Assembly (NCBI RefSeq): GCF_016783915.1
Contig: NZ_JADHVT010000014.1
Location: forward strand, 1 to 58,521
DNA length: 58,521 bases
Direction: 5' to 3'
DNA from: Acidovorax sp.
GTDB lineage: Bacteria; Pseudomonadota; Gammaproteobacteria; Burkholderiales; Burkholderiaceae_C
This document shows, piece by piece, positions 28,709-40,361 of this stretch. How positions within the stretch are numbered: position 1 is the stretch's first letter; each line of letters starts with the position of its first letter. The notes under the pieces are model-generated. The model saw only the letters and a program-made list of their open reading frames with translations, was not told where the DNA came from and did not search any database. The position numbers and the translations under genes were made by a program.

Positions 28709-29678
28709 AGACCCCACTTCACCACCCCTCGTTCCGGCACCTGCTGCCTCGGGCAAACACCGCGCTGTGCTGGGCCAGCTCAGCGACATGGACTTGCGCC
28801 TGCTGCAGGTGTTCAAGAGCGTCGTGGAGTGCGGTGGCATGTCGGCGGCAGAGCTGGAGCTGAACATCGGCACCAGCACCGTCAGCCGCCACATCAAGGA
28901 CCTGGAAGCCCGCCTGGGCCTGACGCTGTGCCGCCGGGGGCGTGCAGGATTTGCCCTCACGGCCGAGGGCCAGCGGGTGTACGAAGAAACCCTGCGGCTG
29001 CTGGCCTCGGTGCGCAGCTTTCGTGACAGCATTGACGACATCCACTCGCGCATGGGCGGGCAGCTGGCGGTGGCGGTGTTCGACAAGACCGCCAGCAACC
29101 CGGCGGCTCGCATTGGCGAGGCGATTGCCGCCTTTACCGCCCAGGCGCCCGATGTGCAGTTGCAACTGCATGTGGGCTCCATCAACGCCATTGAGCGCGG
29201 CGTGATCGACGGCAGCTACCAGGTGGGCATCATCCCCGCGCACCGCAGTTCGCAAAGCCTGGCCTACGCGGACCTGTTTGGCGAGACCATGCTGCTGTAT
29301 TGCGGCAAGGGCCATCCGCTGTTCGGGGCGCCTGCGCCGCCGGCCGACTGGCACGCGGTGCGCGGCTACCAGTTTGCGGGGCTGGGCTACCACTCGCCCA
29401 ACATGGAGCTGAGCCACCAAGCCCGGCTGCAGCGCGCGGCCACAGGGTTTGACCAGGAGTCCATCGCCACGCTGATCCTGTCGGGCCGTTTTCTGGGGTT
29501 CCTGCCCGACCACTACGCCGAAGCCTTCGAGCGCCAGGGCCGCATGCAGGCGGTGAACCCTTCGCTGTTCCACTACCACTGCCAGTTTGTGAGCCTGATG
29601 CGCCGCTCCCCCGCCCCCGCCCGCGCGGCCCAGGCGTTTGCGCAATGCCTGGAGGACGCGCACCGGCCCGGTCGCTGA
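28698..29678 (+). CDS. LysR-family regulator of the beta-alanine operon
   Basis: A 326-residue LysR-type regulator. The winged-helix domain runs from about residue 31 (MDLRLLQVFKSVVECGGMSAAELELN, then TSTVSRHIKDLEARLGLTLCRRG), followed by the periplasmic-binding-protein-like effector domain. A 30-residue Pro/Ala-rich lead precedes it. The start is uncertain because the ATG at 28698 lies in an inverted repeat and has no clear ribosome site; the next in-frame ATG is 28788. Divergence from the transaminase operon suggests control of that operon by an omega-amino acid or related effector. Confidence 0.85.
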   Translation: MQVKDPTSPPLVPAPAASGKHRAVLGQLSDMDLRLLQVFKSVVECGGMSAAELELNIGTSTVSRHIKDLEARLGLTLCRRGRAGFALTAEGQRVYEETLRLLASVRSFRDSIDDIHSRMGGQLAVAVFDKTASNPAARIGEAIAAFTAQAPDVQLQLHVGSINAIERGVIDGSYQVGIIPAHRSSQSLAYADLFGETMLLYCGKGHPLFGAPAPPADWHAVRGYQFAGLGYHSPNMELSHQARLQRAATGFDQESIATLILSGRFLGFLPDHYAEAFERQGRMQAVNPSLFHYHCQFVSLMRRSPAPARAAQAFAQCLEDAHRPGR

Positions 29679-29692
29679 CAGGGGTATTGCGG

Positions 29693-29713
29693 GGCCGCTG
29701 CTTGCCAGCGGCC
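29693..29713 (+). terminator. GC hairpin after the LysR gene
   Basis: GGCCGCTG (29693-29700) and CAGCGGCC (29706-29713) form a perfect 8-bp stem 15 bases after the stop codon. No T tract follows, so termination is only possible. Confidence 0.35.
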
Positions 29714-29772
29714 GTGGCGGGGCGGACAATTCACCTTCTTTGCAACATTGTGTGACATCGGGAGCAGCGCCC

Positions 29773-30078
29773 ATGGCCAGTATTTCCTCCATCGGCAGTT
29801 CAGGCCTGCAGGCCGCCCAGTTGCGGCTGGACGCGTCGGCCAACAACGTGGCCAACATGAACACCCCCGGTTACCGCCGCGAGGTGGTTGCACAAGAGGA
29901 AGCGGCCGAAAGCGCAGGTGTGCGAGCCACCGTGCAGCGCGAGCAGGACGCCAAGGGCGTGGCGCTGGAACAGGAGGCTGTGGAGCAGATGTCGGCCACC
30001 TACGCGTTCAAGGCCAATCTGCAGACCATCAAGACCCAGGACGAAATGATGGGCTCCTTGCTGGATGTGAAGGCCTGA
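29773..30078 (+). CDS. Orphan flagellar-rod-like small protein
   Basis: A 101-residue protein with the N-terminal rod signature of flagellar axial proteins (SSGLQAAQLRLDASANNVANMNTPGYRR). Its C-terminal helix (EQMSATYAFKANLQTIKTQDEMMGSLLDV) resembles the ends of FlgB/FlgC/FlgG. The central domain of normal rod or hook proteins is missing, so this is a minimal coiled-coil version. No other flagellar gene is nearby. It might be an accessory rod piece or a domesticated relic. The start has GGGAGCAG upstream. Confidence 0.75.
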   Translation: MASISSIGSSGLQAAQLRLDASANNVANMNTPGYRREVVAQEEAAESAGVRATVQREQDAKGVALEQEAVEQMSATYAFKANLQTIKTQDEMMGSLLDVKA

Positions 30079-30236
30079 GAAGGTGTGAACGAGCCCGCCA
30101 CGCGCGCTCGGCCACGCCGGATTCATTCGCACCCTGTGAACGCTGCCGGACAGGGTTTCTTTGCGCTCCCTAACTCCGCGTGCCCCACTGGTCGGGGCAT
30201 GGTTGTTTCTGGAGCCAGCACCAAGGTGCAGCGTGC

Positions 30237-30332
30237 TCAACCGGTATGGGCCAGCCCTGCCAGGCGGTGGACCAGCCAACGTTGAAAGGCCAACCCAGTG
30301 GCGGTGCGGCTGCGCAGTGGAATGGTGTACAT
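30237..30332 (-). CDS. Possible 31-residue basic small protein
   Basis: An ATG preceded by CCAGGAGC at ideal spacing opens a 31-codon frame starting MYTIPLRSRTATG and ending with an amphipathic WLVHRLAGL stretch. The strong ribosome site is the main evidence; no family is recognised. It lies just downstream of the DUF2061 gene on the same strand (23 bases). The remainder of 30079-30355 shows nothing else. Confidence 0.35.
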   Translation of the reverse strand: MYTIPLRSRTATGLAFQRWLVHRLAGLAHTG

Positions 30333-30355
30333 GGTGATGCTCCTGGAGGTGGTGT

Positions 30356-30628
30356 TCAGGCGCCCTGAACGGCGGGGCTGCTGCTGGGCGATGGGGTGGC
30401 GCTTTGGCGTGCAACGCGCCGGCCGGCCCGGTCCCACGCCTTTTCATGGAAGAAGAAGGCCACCGCCTGCACCGTGGGCTCCAGCAGGCTCAGCGTGAGT
30501 GAGGCCCACAGGTTGCCGGTCACGGCATAGGCCACCAGCGCGGCCACACAGATGTGGATCAGGTAGTAGCTTCCCGTCTTCATCAGCATGGTTTGATTTT
30601 GGCGGGCGACGCGGCGGATGCGGGACAT
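30356..30628 (-). CDS. DUF2061 small inner-membrane protein
   Basis: A 90-residue protein with two hydrophobic segments (YYLIHICVAALVAYAVTG and LWASLTLSLLEPTVQAVAFFF) and the FFFHEKAWDR end typical of DUF2061 proteins. The function is unknown. AGGAGTCCGCC directly precedes the ATG at 30628; a longer frame upstream is not used. It is divergent from the SPFH-led cluster, and they share a 283-base spacer. Confidence 0.8.
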   Translation of the reverse strand: MSRIRRVARQNQTMLMKTGSYYLIHICVAALVAYAVTGNLWASLTLSLLEPTVQAVAFFFHEKAWDRAGRRVARQSATPSPSSSPAVQGA

Positions 30629-30805
30629 GGCGGACTCCTGGCTTCTTAGGTTCAACAGAGCCTGCGGCGGTGCAGCAGGGATGGTTGAATAGTAGTGATT
30701 CTCAATAGCGAAAGCCAATTGATCGTCGCTAAAGCGCAGATAGCCGCTATTCAATGACGCTTTGCGAAGCGCCACAGCGCTTATCCCAAACAGACTGGTT
30801 CTGCG

Positions 30806-30821
30806 CGTGAACTAGTTCACG
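30806..30821. promoter_or_regulatory. 16-bp perfect palindrome upstream of the SPFH operon
   Basis: CGTGAACTAGTTCACG is self-complementary. It lies 90 bases before the SPFH start and 43 bases before a good -10 candidate TATGAT (30865-30870). No convincing -35 accompanies that -10, which fits an activator-dependent promoter. The regulator is unknown. Confidence 0.5.
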
Positions 30822-30911
30822 TTCCGCCACTGAAAAAAGCCGCTGCCACCAAAGCCCCCGTTGCTATGATGGCCGCTCTTCTCAACCCCCTCTTTTGCTT
30901 TGGGAGCACAC

Positions 30912-31958
30912 ATGGCCCTCATGGACTTCATCAAGAAACAGTTCATTGACATCATTCAGTGGACCGAAGAGGGGGACGGCACGCTGGCCTGGCGCTTCCC
31001 CATGCGCGACATGGAAATCCAGAACGGCGGCACGCTGGTGGTGCGCGAATCGCAAATGGCGATCTTCGTCAACGAAGGCCAGGTGGCCGACGTGTTCGGC
31101 CCTGGCACCTACAAGCTCACCACGCAGACGCTACCGGTGCTGACGTACCTCAAGAACTGGGACAAGCTCTTCGAGTCCCCCTTCAAGAGCGATGTGTACT
31201 TCTTCAGCACGCGCCAGCAGATCGACCAGAAGTGGGGCACGCCCCAGCCCATCACTATCCGCGACAAGGACTTCGGCGCCGTGCGCCTGCGCGCGTTCGG
31301 CAACTACGCCTTCCGCATCGCTGACCCCAAGCTGTTCCATACCGAAATCTCGGGCACGCGCGAGTCCTACCCCGTGGCCGACCTGGAAGGTCAGCTGCGT
31401 GGCCTGGTTCTGCAGAACATCAGCAACGCCATTGCGGGCAGCGGCCTGCCTTTCCTGGACCTGGCGGCCAACCAGGTCATGTTTGCCGACGCGCTGACCA
31501 AGGAACTCGCGCCCATCTTCGCCAAGCTGGGCATCCTGATCGAGTCCCTCACGGTACAGAACGTCTCGCTGCCCGAGGAGCTGCAAAAGATCCTCGACCA
31601 GAAGATCGGCATGGGCATGGTCGGCAACGACATGGCCAAGTTCATGCAGTACCAGACCGCGCAGGCCATCCCCAAGTTCGCCGAAGGCGCTGGCAATGGC
31701 GGTGGTATTGCGGGCGATGCCATGGGCCTGGGCGCGGGTGTGGCGCTGGGCCAGGTGCTGGCGCAGAACCTGCAGCAAGGCCTGCAAGGTGGCGGCGCTG
31801 CCGCGCAGGCTGCACCTGCCGCCGCTGCAGCGGTGGGCGTCAAGCCTGAGGACGTGATGGCCACGCTGGAGAAGCTGGGCGAACTCAAGTCCAAGGGCAT
31901 CCTCACGCAGGAAGAGTTCGACGCCAAGAAGGCCGAACTGCTCAAGAAGCTCGTCTGA
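30912..31958 (+). CDS. SPFH-domain protein with C-terminal SHOCT motif (YdjI-like)
   Basis: A 348-residue soluble protein of the SPFH/virion-core-like YdjI group. The SPFH domain covers about 1-220 (AWRFPMRDMEIQNGG, QKWGTPQPITIRDKDFGAV, VADLEGQLRGLVLQNI). An Ala/Gly-rich linker follows, then a SHOCT helix hairpin at the end (LEKLGELKSKGILTQEEFDAKKAELL). In other bacteria such proteins associate with PspA-like membrane-stress genes. GGGAGCACAC precedes the ATG. It leads a cluster with DUF4178, DUF350 and a spermidine-synthase-like gene. Confidence 0.85.
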   Translation: MALMDFIKKQFIDIIQWTEEGDGTLAWRFPMRDMEIQNGGTLVVRESQMAIFVNEGQVADVFGPGTYKLTTQTLPVLTYLKNWDKLFESPFKSDVYFFSTRQQIDQKWGTPQPITIRDKDFGAVRLRAFGNYAFRIADPKLFHTEISGTRESYPVADLEGQLRGLVLQNISNAIAGSGLPFLDLAANQVMFADALTKELAPIFAKLGILIESLTVQNVSLPEELQKILDQKIGMGMVGNDMAKFMQYQTAQAIPKFAEGAGNGGGIAGDAMGLGAGVALGQVLAQNLQQGLQGGGAAAQAAPAAAAAVGVKPEDVMATLEKLGELKSKGILTQEEFDAKKAELLKKLV

Positions 31959-31969
31959 TCGATCGGATC

Positions 31970-32030
31970 GATTGCTATCATAAAAATAGCTGCTTGCGCA
32001 TGAGGGATAGGCGCTAGAGGCCAAAAAGGC
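31970..32030 (+). repeat. Dispersed repeat family A, copy 5
   Basis: One of the fullest copies: ATTGCTATCATAAAAATAGC, TGCTTGCGCATGA, GGCGCTAGAGGCC and AAAAAGGCCTC. It starts 12 bases after the SPFH stop, in the same sense, and separates it from the DUF4178 gene. Confidence 0.65.
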
Positions 32031-32072
32031 CTCAAAGCCGCGTAATGCGGCGCGGGCAGAACACTCCCTACG

Positions 32073-33587
32073 ATGGCCACCGACCCCACCCAGCGCTATT
32101 ACCGCGCGCCCTGCCCCGGCTGTGGCGCGCCGGTGGAGTTCAAGAGCGCGCAGTCCACCCATGCCGTCTGCGGCTACTGCCAGAGCACCGTGGTGCGCAG
32201 TGGCGACGTGCTCACGCGCCTGGGCAAGATGGCCGAGCTGTTCGACGACCACAGCCCGCTGCAGCTCATGGCCAGCGGGCGCATCCAGCTCGACGGCAAG
32301 GACGTACCCTTCACCCTCATCGGCCGCCTGCAATACAAGGGCGACGCGGGCGTGTGGACCGAATGGGCGGCCTTTCTGAACGACGGCACGCTGGCCACGC
32401 TGGGCGAGGACAACGGCGCCTACGTCTTCACCCGGCCCATCGACCCCGGCCGCGAGATGCCAGCGCCCGAGCGCTTTCGCATCGGCACCACCACGGCCAT
32501 CAATGGCAAGCCCTACAGCGTGGCCTACACCGGCCAGGCACAGCTGATCTCGGCCCAGGGCGAGCTGCCCAAACTGCCGCCGTTAGGCCAGCCCTTTGGC
32601 ATGGTCGAGTTGCGCAGTGCCGATGGCGAGGTGGTCAGCATCGACTATGGCCACACCCCTCCCAACGTCGAGCGCGGCAAGGCCGTGCTGCTGGAAGACC
32701 TGCAACTGCAGGGCCTCAAGGACGAATCGGCCAAGGAAGAAAAAGGCCGTCAGTTCAACTGCCCCCACTGCGGCGCGCCGGTGCAGGTGCAGCTGTCCAC
32801 CTCCAAGAGCATTACCTGTGGATCGTGCGCCAGCATCATCAGCCTGGACAGTGGTGTGGGCGGCGAGCTGCGCTCGGCCGAGCAGGACGAACCTGTGCAG
32901 CCCCTCATACCGCTGGGCAGCAAGGGGCAGCTGCAGGGTGTGCACTGGCAGGTGGTGGGCTTTCAGCACCGCATGGGCGTGGAGCCCGGCGACGACGAAC
33001 ACTTTGGCTGGAGTGAATACCTGCTCTACAACCAGAAGCGCGGCTTTGCCTTCCTGGTCGATTCCGAAGAAGGCTGGAGCATGGTGCGCCCCACCACCGG
33101 CGCGCCGCAGATGGCTGCCACGGGCCGCTCCGCCACGTACATGGGCACCAAGTACGACCTCAAGTACACCTACGAGGCCGAGACCACCTATGTGCTGGGC
33201 GAGTTTTACTGGCAGGTCACGCGCGGTCAGAAGACCACCAACCGCGACTTCGCCAGCAGCAAGGGCCTGCTGTCGATGGAGCAGAGCCCGAACGAGATCA
33301 CCTGGTCGGCGGGGGACAAGCTGTCCAGCGACACGGTGGCCAAGGCGTTCAAGCTGGACGACAAGAAAGATGCGCTCCAGCGCGACGACCCCGGCCCGTT
33401 CGTGGCCAAATCCGGTCTGGGCTGCGGCACCATCATCCTGATCGCTGTGGTGATCCTGATCCTGCTCATCTTGCTGAGCCGCTGCTCCAGCTGCGACCCC
33501 CGGGTCGAAAACTGTTCTTCGTCCTCCAGCTACCGCAGCTCTGGGGGCTCGTACGGCGGATATTCGTCGGGCGGCAGCCACAAGTAA
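32073..33587 (+). CDS. DUF4178 protein with two zinc-ribbon-like motifs and a membrane anchor
   Basis: A 504-residue protein. Cys14/17/33/36 (CPGCG...CGYC) and Cys230/233/249/252 (CPHCG...CGSC) form two zinc-ribbon-like knuckles. Each precedes a DUF4178 beta-domain unit (PFTLIGRLQYKGDAGVWTEW and later HWQVVGFQHRMG ... WSEYLLYN). Near the C terminus one hydrophobic helix (TIILIAVVILILLILL, about 450-467) precedes a Cys/Ser/Gly-rich tail (SYGGYSSGG). Function is unknown; the family recurs with SPFH and DUF350 genes in predicted envelope-stress loci. DUF350 begins 34 bases downstream. Confidence 0.8.
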   Translation: MATDPTQRYYRAPCPGCGAPVEFKSAQSTHAVCGYCQSTVVRSGDVLTRLGKMAELFDDHSPLQLMASGRIQLDGKDVPFTLIGRLQYKGDAGVWTEWAAFLNDGTLATLGEDNGAYVFTRPIDPGREMPAPERFRIGTTTAINGKPYSVAYTGQAQLISAQGELPKLPPLGQPFGMVELRSADGEVVSIDYGHTPPNVERGKAVLLEDLQLQGLKDESAKEEKGRQFNCPHCGAPVQVQLSTSKSITCGSCASIISLDSGVGGELRSAEQDEPVQPLIPLGSKGQLQGVHWQVVGFQHRMGVEPGDDEHFGWSEYLLYNQKRGFAFLVDSEEGWSMVRPTTGAPQMAATGRSATYMGTKYDLKYTYEAETTYVLGEFYWQVTRGQKTTNRDFASSKGLLSMEQSPNEITWSAGDKLSSDTVAKAFKLDDKKDALQRDDPGPFVAKSGLGCGTIILIAVVILILLILLSRCSSCDPRVENCSSSSSYRSSGGSYGGYSSGGSHK

Positions 33588-33621
33588 CCTCGCAACAACC
33601 CGAACTTCACCGGAGAACAGC

Positions 33622-33843
33622 ATGACCAAATTCGAATGGCTTCACCCCCTGTCCATCGGCGGCACGCTGCTGTATGCCCTGATGGGCATCATCATCTTCT
33701 GGGCGGCCTTCATCATCATCGACAAGATCACGCCCTACGACCTGTGGCGCGAAATTGTGGAAAAGCAAAACAAGGCCCTGGGCATGGTGGTGGCGGCGAT
33801 GTGCCTGGGCATCAGCATCATCGTGGCGGCCGCCATTCATTGA
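33622..33843 (+). CDS. DUF350 small membrane protein
   Basis: A 73-residue protein with two membrane helices (LLYALMGIIIFWAAFIIIDKI and ALGMVVAAMCLGISIIVAAAI). The loop between them carries the TPYDLWREI element of DUF350 (the YjfL group). The ribosome site CCGGAGAACAGC precedes the ATG. In E. coli the related yjfL sits in a PspA-like (yjfJ) gene set. Here it is the third gene of the SPFH cluster. Confidence 0.85.
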   Translation: MTKFEWLHPLSIGGTLLYALMGIIIFWAAFIIIDKITPYDLWREIVEKQNKALGMVVAAMCLGISIIVAAAIH

Positions 33844-33880
33844 CGCGCCTGTTTGCCTCCATTGCCTGAATGAACGTAGC

Positions 33881-33902
33881 AGCGCACCCCGCAGGGTGCG
33901 CT
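33881..33902 (+). promoter_or_regulatory. Hairpin just before the spermidine-synthase-like start
   Basis: AGCGCACCC (33881-33889) and GGGTGCGCT (33894-33902) form a perfect 9-bp stem with a 4-base loop, 10 bases upstream of the TTG start. No T tract follows. It may regulate translation of the next gene or protect the mRNA end of DUF350. Confidence 0.45.
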
Positions 33903-33912
33903 GACAGCCGCC

Positions 33913-35487
33913 TTGTCGCCTCCCACCTTGTCCCCTACCGAGCCAGCGCCCGCGGCGCTGCCCCGATCCCCCGGCCCACGCCCCATTGATATCGCGCTGC
34001 TCATCAGCGTGTTCGTCGTGGCTGCCTGCGGCCTTTTGTACGAGCTGGCGGCGGGGGCGCTGGCGTCCTATGTCCTGGGCGACTCGGTGCTGCAGTTCAG
34101 CACCATCATCGGCACCTACCTGTTCGCCATGGGTCTGGGCTCGTGGTTGTCGCGCTACTTTGAGCGGCAGCTGCCCGCGCACTTCCTGCGCATCGAGCTG
34201 CTGGTGGCGCTGATCGGCGGCGCGCTGCCAGCCACGCTGTTCCTCGCCAATGCGTATGCGCCGGGCGCGTTCCGGTTTCTGCTGTACGGCATGGTGCTGA
34301 TGGTGGGCACGCTGGTGGGGTTGGAGATTCCGCTGGTCATGCGCATCCTCAAACGCAACGTGGTGCTCAAGGACCTGGTCTCGCAGGTGCTCACGTTCGA
34401 CTACCTGGGCGCGCTGGCGGTGTCGCTGGCGTTTCCGCTGCTGCTGGTGCCACACCTGGGGCTCATCCGCACCGGGCTGCTGTTCGGGCTGATGAATGCC
34501 GCCGTGGCGCTGTGGGCGGTGTGGCTGTTCCGGCATGAGCTGCGGCGCCTCAAAGCCCATTTGTTCGCCTGCCTGATGGTGGTGGGCCTGTTGCTGGCCG
34601 GGCTGGCGGGGGCCGAGCAGATCACGAGTTTTGCTGAAGACAAGTTCTACCAGGACCGCATCATCTTCACCACGGCCACGCCCTACCAGCGCATCGTGGT
34701 CACGCAGGGGCGCTATGGCCACCGGCTGTACCTCAACGGCAACCTGCAGTTCTCCGAGTCCGACGAATACCGCTACCACGAGGCCTTGGTGCACCCGGCC
34801 ATGGCCGCCCACGGTGCGCCCAAGCGGGTGGCGGTGCTGGGCGGTGGCGACGGCATGGCGGTGCGCGAGATCCTCAAGTACGCCTCGGTCGAGTCCGTCA
34901 CGCTGGTCGAGCTGGACCCGGCAATGACCAGGATCTTCACCGACAACCCGACCCTCGCACGCCTGAATGGCCATGCCTTGCAAAACCCCAAGGTGAAGAT
35001 CGTCAACGCCGATGCTTTTGCCTGGTTGCAGGAAGGGACAGACACGTTCGATGTCATCGTGGTGGACTTTCCCGATCCCACCAACTTCTCCATCGGCAAG
35101 CTCTACACCAACAGCTTTTATGCGCTGCTGGACAAGCGGGTGGCCGCCAGTGGCTACGCTGTGGTGCAGACCACCTCGCCGCTGGTGGCGCGCCAGAGCT
35201 TCTGGACGGTGGTCCAGACCATCGAATCGGTGGGGCTGCAAACGGCGCCGTACCACGCCCATGTGCCCAGCTTTGGCGAATGGGGCTATGTCATTGCGAG
35301 CCGCAGACCCTGGCGCCTGCCCGACGCCTTGCCTTCAGGGCTTCGGTTTTTGAGCACACCATCGCTGCCCCTGCTGTTCGACTTTCCGCTCGACATGGCG
35401 CGGGTGCCGGCCGATGTGAACCGGTTGTCCAACCAGGCGCTGGTGCACAGCTATGAGCGCGAGTGGGGCAAGGTGGTGGCGCATTGA
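33913..35487 (+). CDS. Membrane-embedded spermidine-synthase-like aminopropyltransferase
   Basis: A 524-residue fusion of about six to seven membrane helices (residues 25-235, beginning DIALLISVFVVAACGLLYELAAGAL) and a spermidine-synthase-like catalytic domain. The latter has LNGNLQFSESDEYRYHEALVHP (about 275-296), the SAM-type GGGDG motif (310-314) and VVDFPDPTNFSIGKLY. It may transfer an aminopropyl group or a relative to a membrane-associated acceptor. Family members recur with DUF350 and DUF4178. A TTG start without a good ribosome site is assigned because no ATG fits, so the true start is uncertain by several codons. Confidence 0.8.
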   Translation: MSPPTLSPTEPAPAALPRSPGPRPIDIALLISVFVVAACGLLYELAAGALASYVLGDSVLQFSTIIGTYLFAMGLGSWLSRYFERQLPAHFLRIELLVALIGGALPATLFLANAYAPGAFRFLLYGMVLMVGTLVGLEIPLVMRILKRNVVLKDLVSQVLTFDYLGALAVSLAFPLLLVPHLGLIRTGLLFGLMNAAVALWAVWLFRHELRRLKAHLFACLMVVGLLLAGLAGAEQITSFAEDKFYQDRIIFTTATPYQRIVVTQGRYGHRLYLNGNLQFSESDEYRYHEALVHPAMAAHGAPKRVAVLGGGDGMAVREILKYASVESVTLVELDPAMTRIFTDNPTLARLNGHALQNPKVKIVNADAFAWLQEGTDTFDVIVVDFPDPTNFSIGKLYTNSFYALLDKRVAASGYAVVQTTSPLVARQSFWTVVQTIESVGLQTAPYHAHVPSFGEWGYVIASRRPWRLPDALPSGLRFLSTPSLPLLFDFPLDMARVPADVNRLSNQALVHSYEREWGKVVAH

Positions 35488-35608
35488 GCCGCCGGTGGCC
35501 TGGGAACTGCGGGCATTCGCCGAGCGATTTGCAGGGGTTCTGCCCGCTGGCAGGGGCGCCACAATCGGATACAAATCTGCCATGACCTGATCGCCCTGGG
35601 CGCCCCTG

Positions 35609-39357
<3,749 letters not shown>

Positions 39358-39361
<4 letters not shown>

Positions 39362-40350
39362 CCCCGGCCCCTGACCAGCGGCCCCGCCTGTTGCTGGTGG
39401 ACGATGAGCCCACCAACCTGCAGGTGCTGCGCCACATCCTGCAGGCCGACTATCGCCTGCTGTTTGCCACCGACGGTGAGCGTGCTCTGCAGGTGGCGCG
39501 CGAGCAGCGGCCCGACCTGGTGCTGCTCGACATCATGATGCCGAACCTGGACGGCTATGCCGTGTGCCGCGCGCTCAAGGCCAATGCTGCCACGGCCTCC
39601 ATCCCGGTGATCTTCATCACCGCCCTCACCGACAGCCAGGACGAAACCGCCGGGTTTGACGCGGGCGCGGTGGACTACATCACCAAGCCCGTCAGCCCGC
39701 CCGTGGTGCGCGCGCGGGTGCGCACCCACCTGTCGCTGGTGCGTTTGGACGAGCTGCGCGAAACCCGCCTGCAGATCGTGCAGCGCCTGGGCCGCGCGGC
39801 TGAGTACAAGGACAACGAAACCGGCATGCACGTCATCCGCATGAGCCACTTTGCCCAGCTGCTGGCGCTGGCCGCAGGCCACAGCCCGGCCTGGGCCGAA
39901 GACCTGCTCAACGCCGCGCCCATGCACGACGTGGGCAAGATCGGTATCCCCGACGCCGTGCTGCGCAAGCCCGGCCCACTGAACGCCCAGGAGTGGGACA
40001 CCATGCGCCGCCATCCCGAGATCGGGGCCGAGATCATTGGCGAGCACCCGTCGGGCGTGCTGCAGCTGGCCCGCGAGATTGCGCTGGCCCACCACGAAAA
40101 GTGGGACGGCAGCGGCTACCCGCGCGGCCTGGCGGGCGAGGCCATTCCGCTGTCGGCACGCATTGTGGCGGTGGCCGACGTGTTCGATGCGCTCACCACC
40201 CGCCGCCCCTACAAGGAGCCCTGGCCCGTGCAGGAGGCGCTGGACCACATTGCAGCGCAGGCCGGCAAACACTTTGACCCGGCCCTGGTGGCGCTGTTTG
40301 CCCCGCTGCTGCCGCAGCTGCTGGAGATCCGCGCCCGCTGGGCCGATTGA
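39358..40350 (+). CDS. Receiver-HD-GYP response regulator (c-di-GMP phosphodiesterase)
   Basis: A 330-residue response regulator. The receiver domain has DD15-16, phospho-acceptor Asp58 (LLDIMMP) and Lys110. The HD-GYP domain has H190-D191 in MHDVGKIGIPD, HHEKWDGSGYP (245-255) and an ADVFDALT helix. HD-GYP proteins degrade cyclic di-GMP. The ATGA overlap with the hybrid kinase gene indicates a dedicated partner, so the sensed signal probably lowers c-di-GMP. Confidence 0.92.
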
Positions 40351-40361
40351 GGTGTGACCGC

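Noticed and set aside
27194-29191. Extension of the transaminase N terminus up to 29191
   Set aside because: The extra ~210 residues overlap the divergent LysR gene and do not look like protein; the start at 28555 has a good ribosome site and the conserved N terminus.
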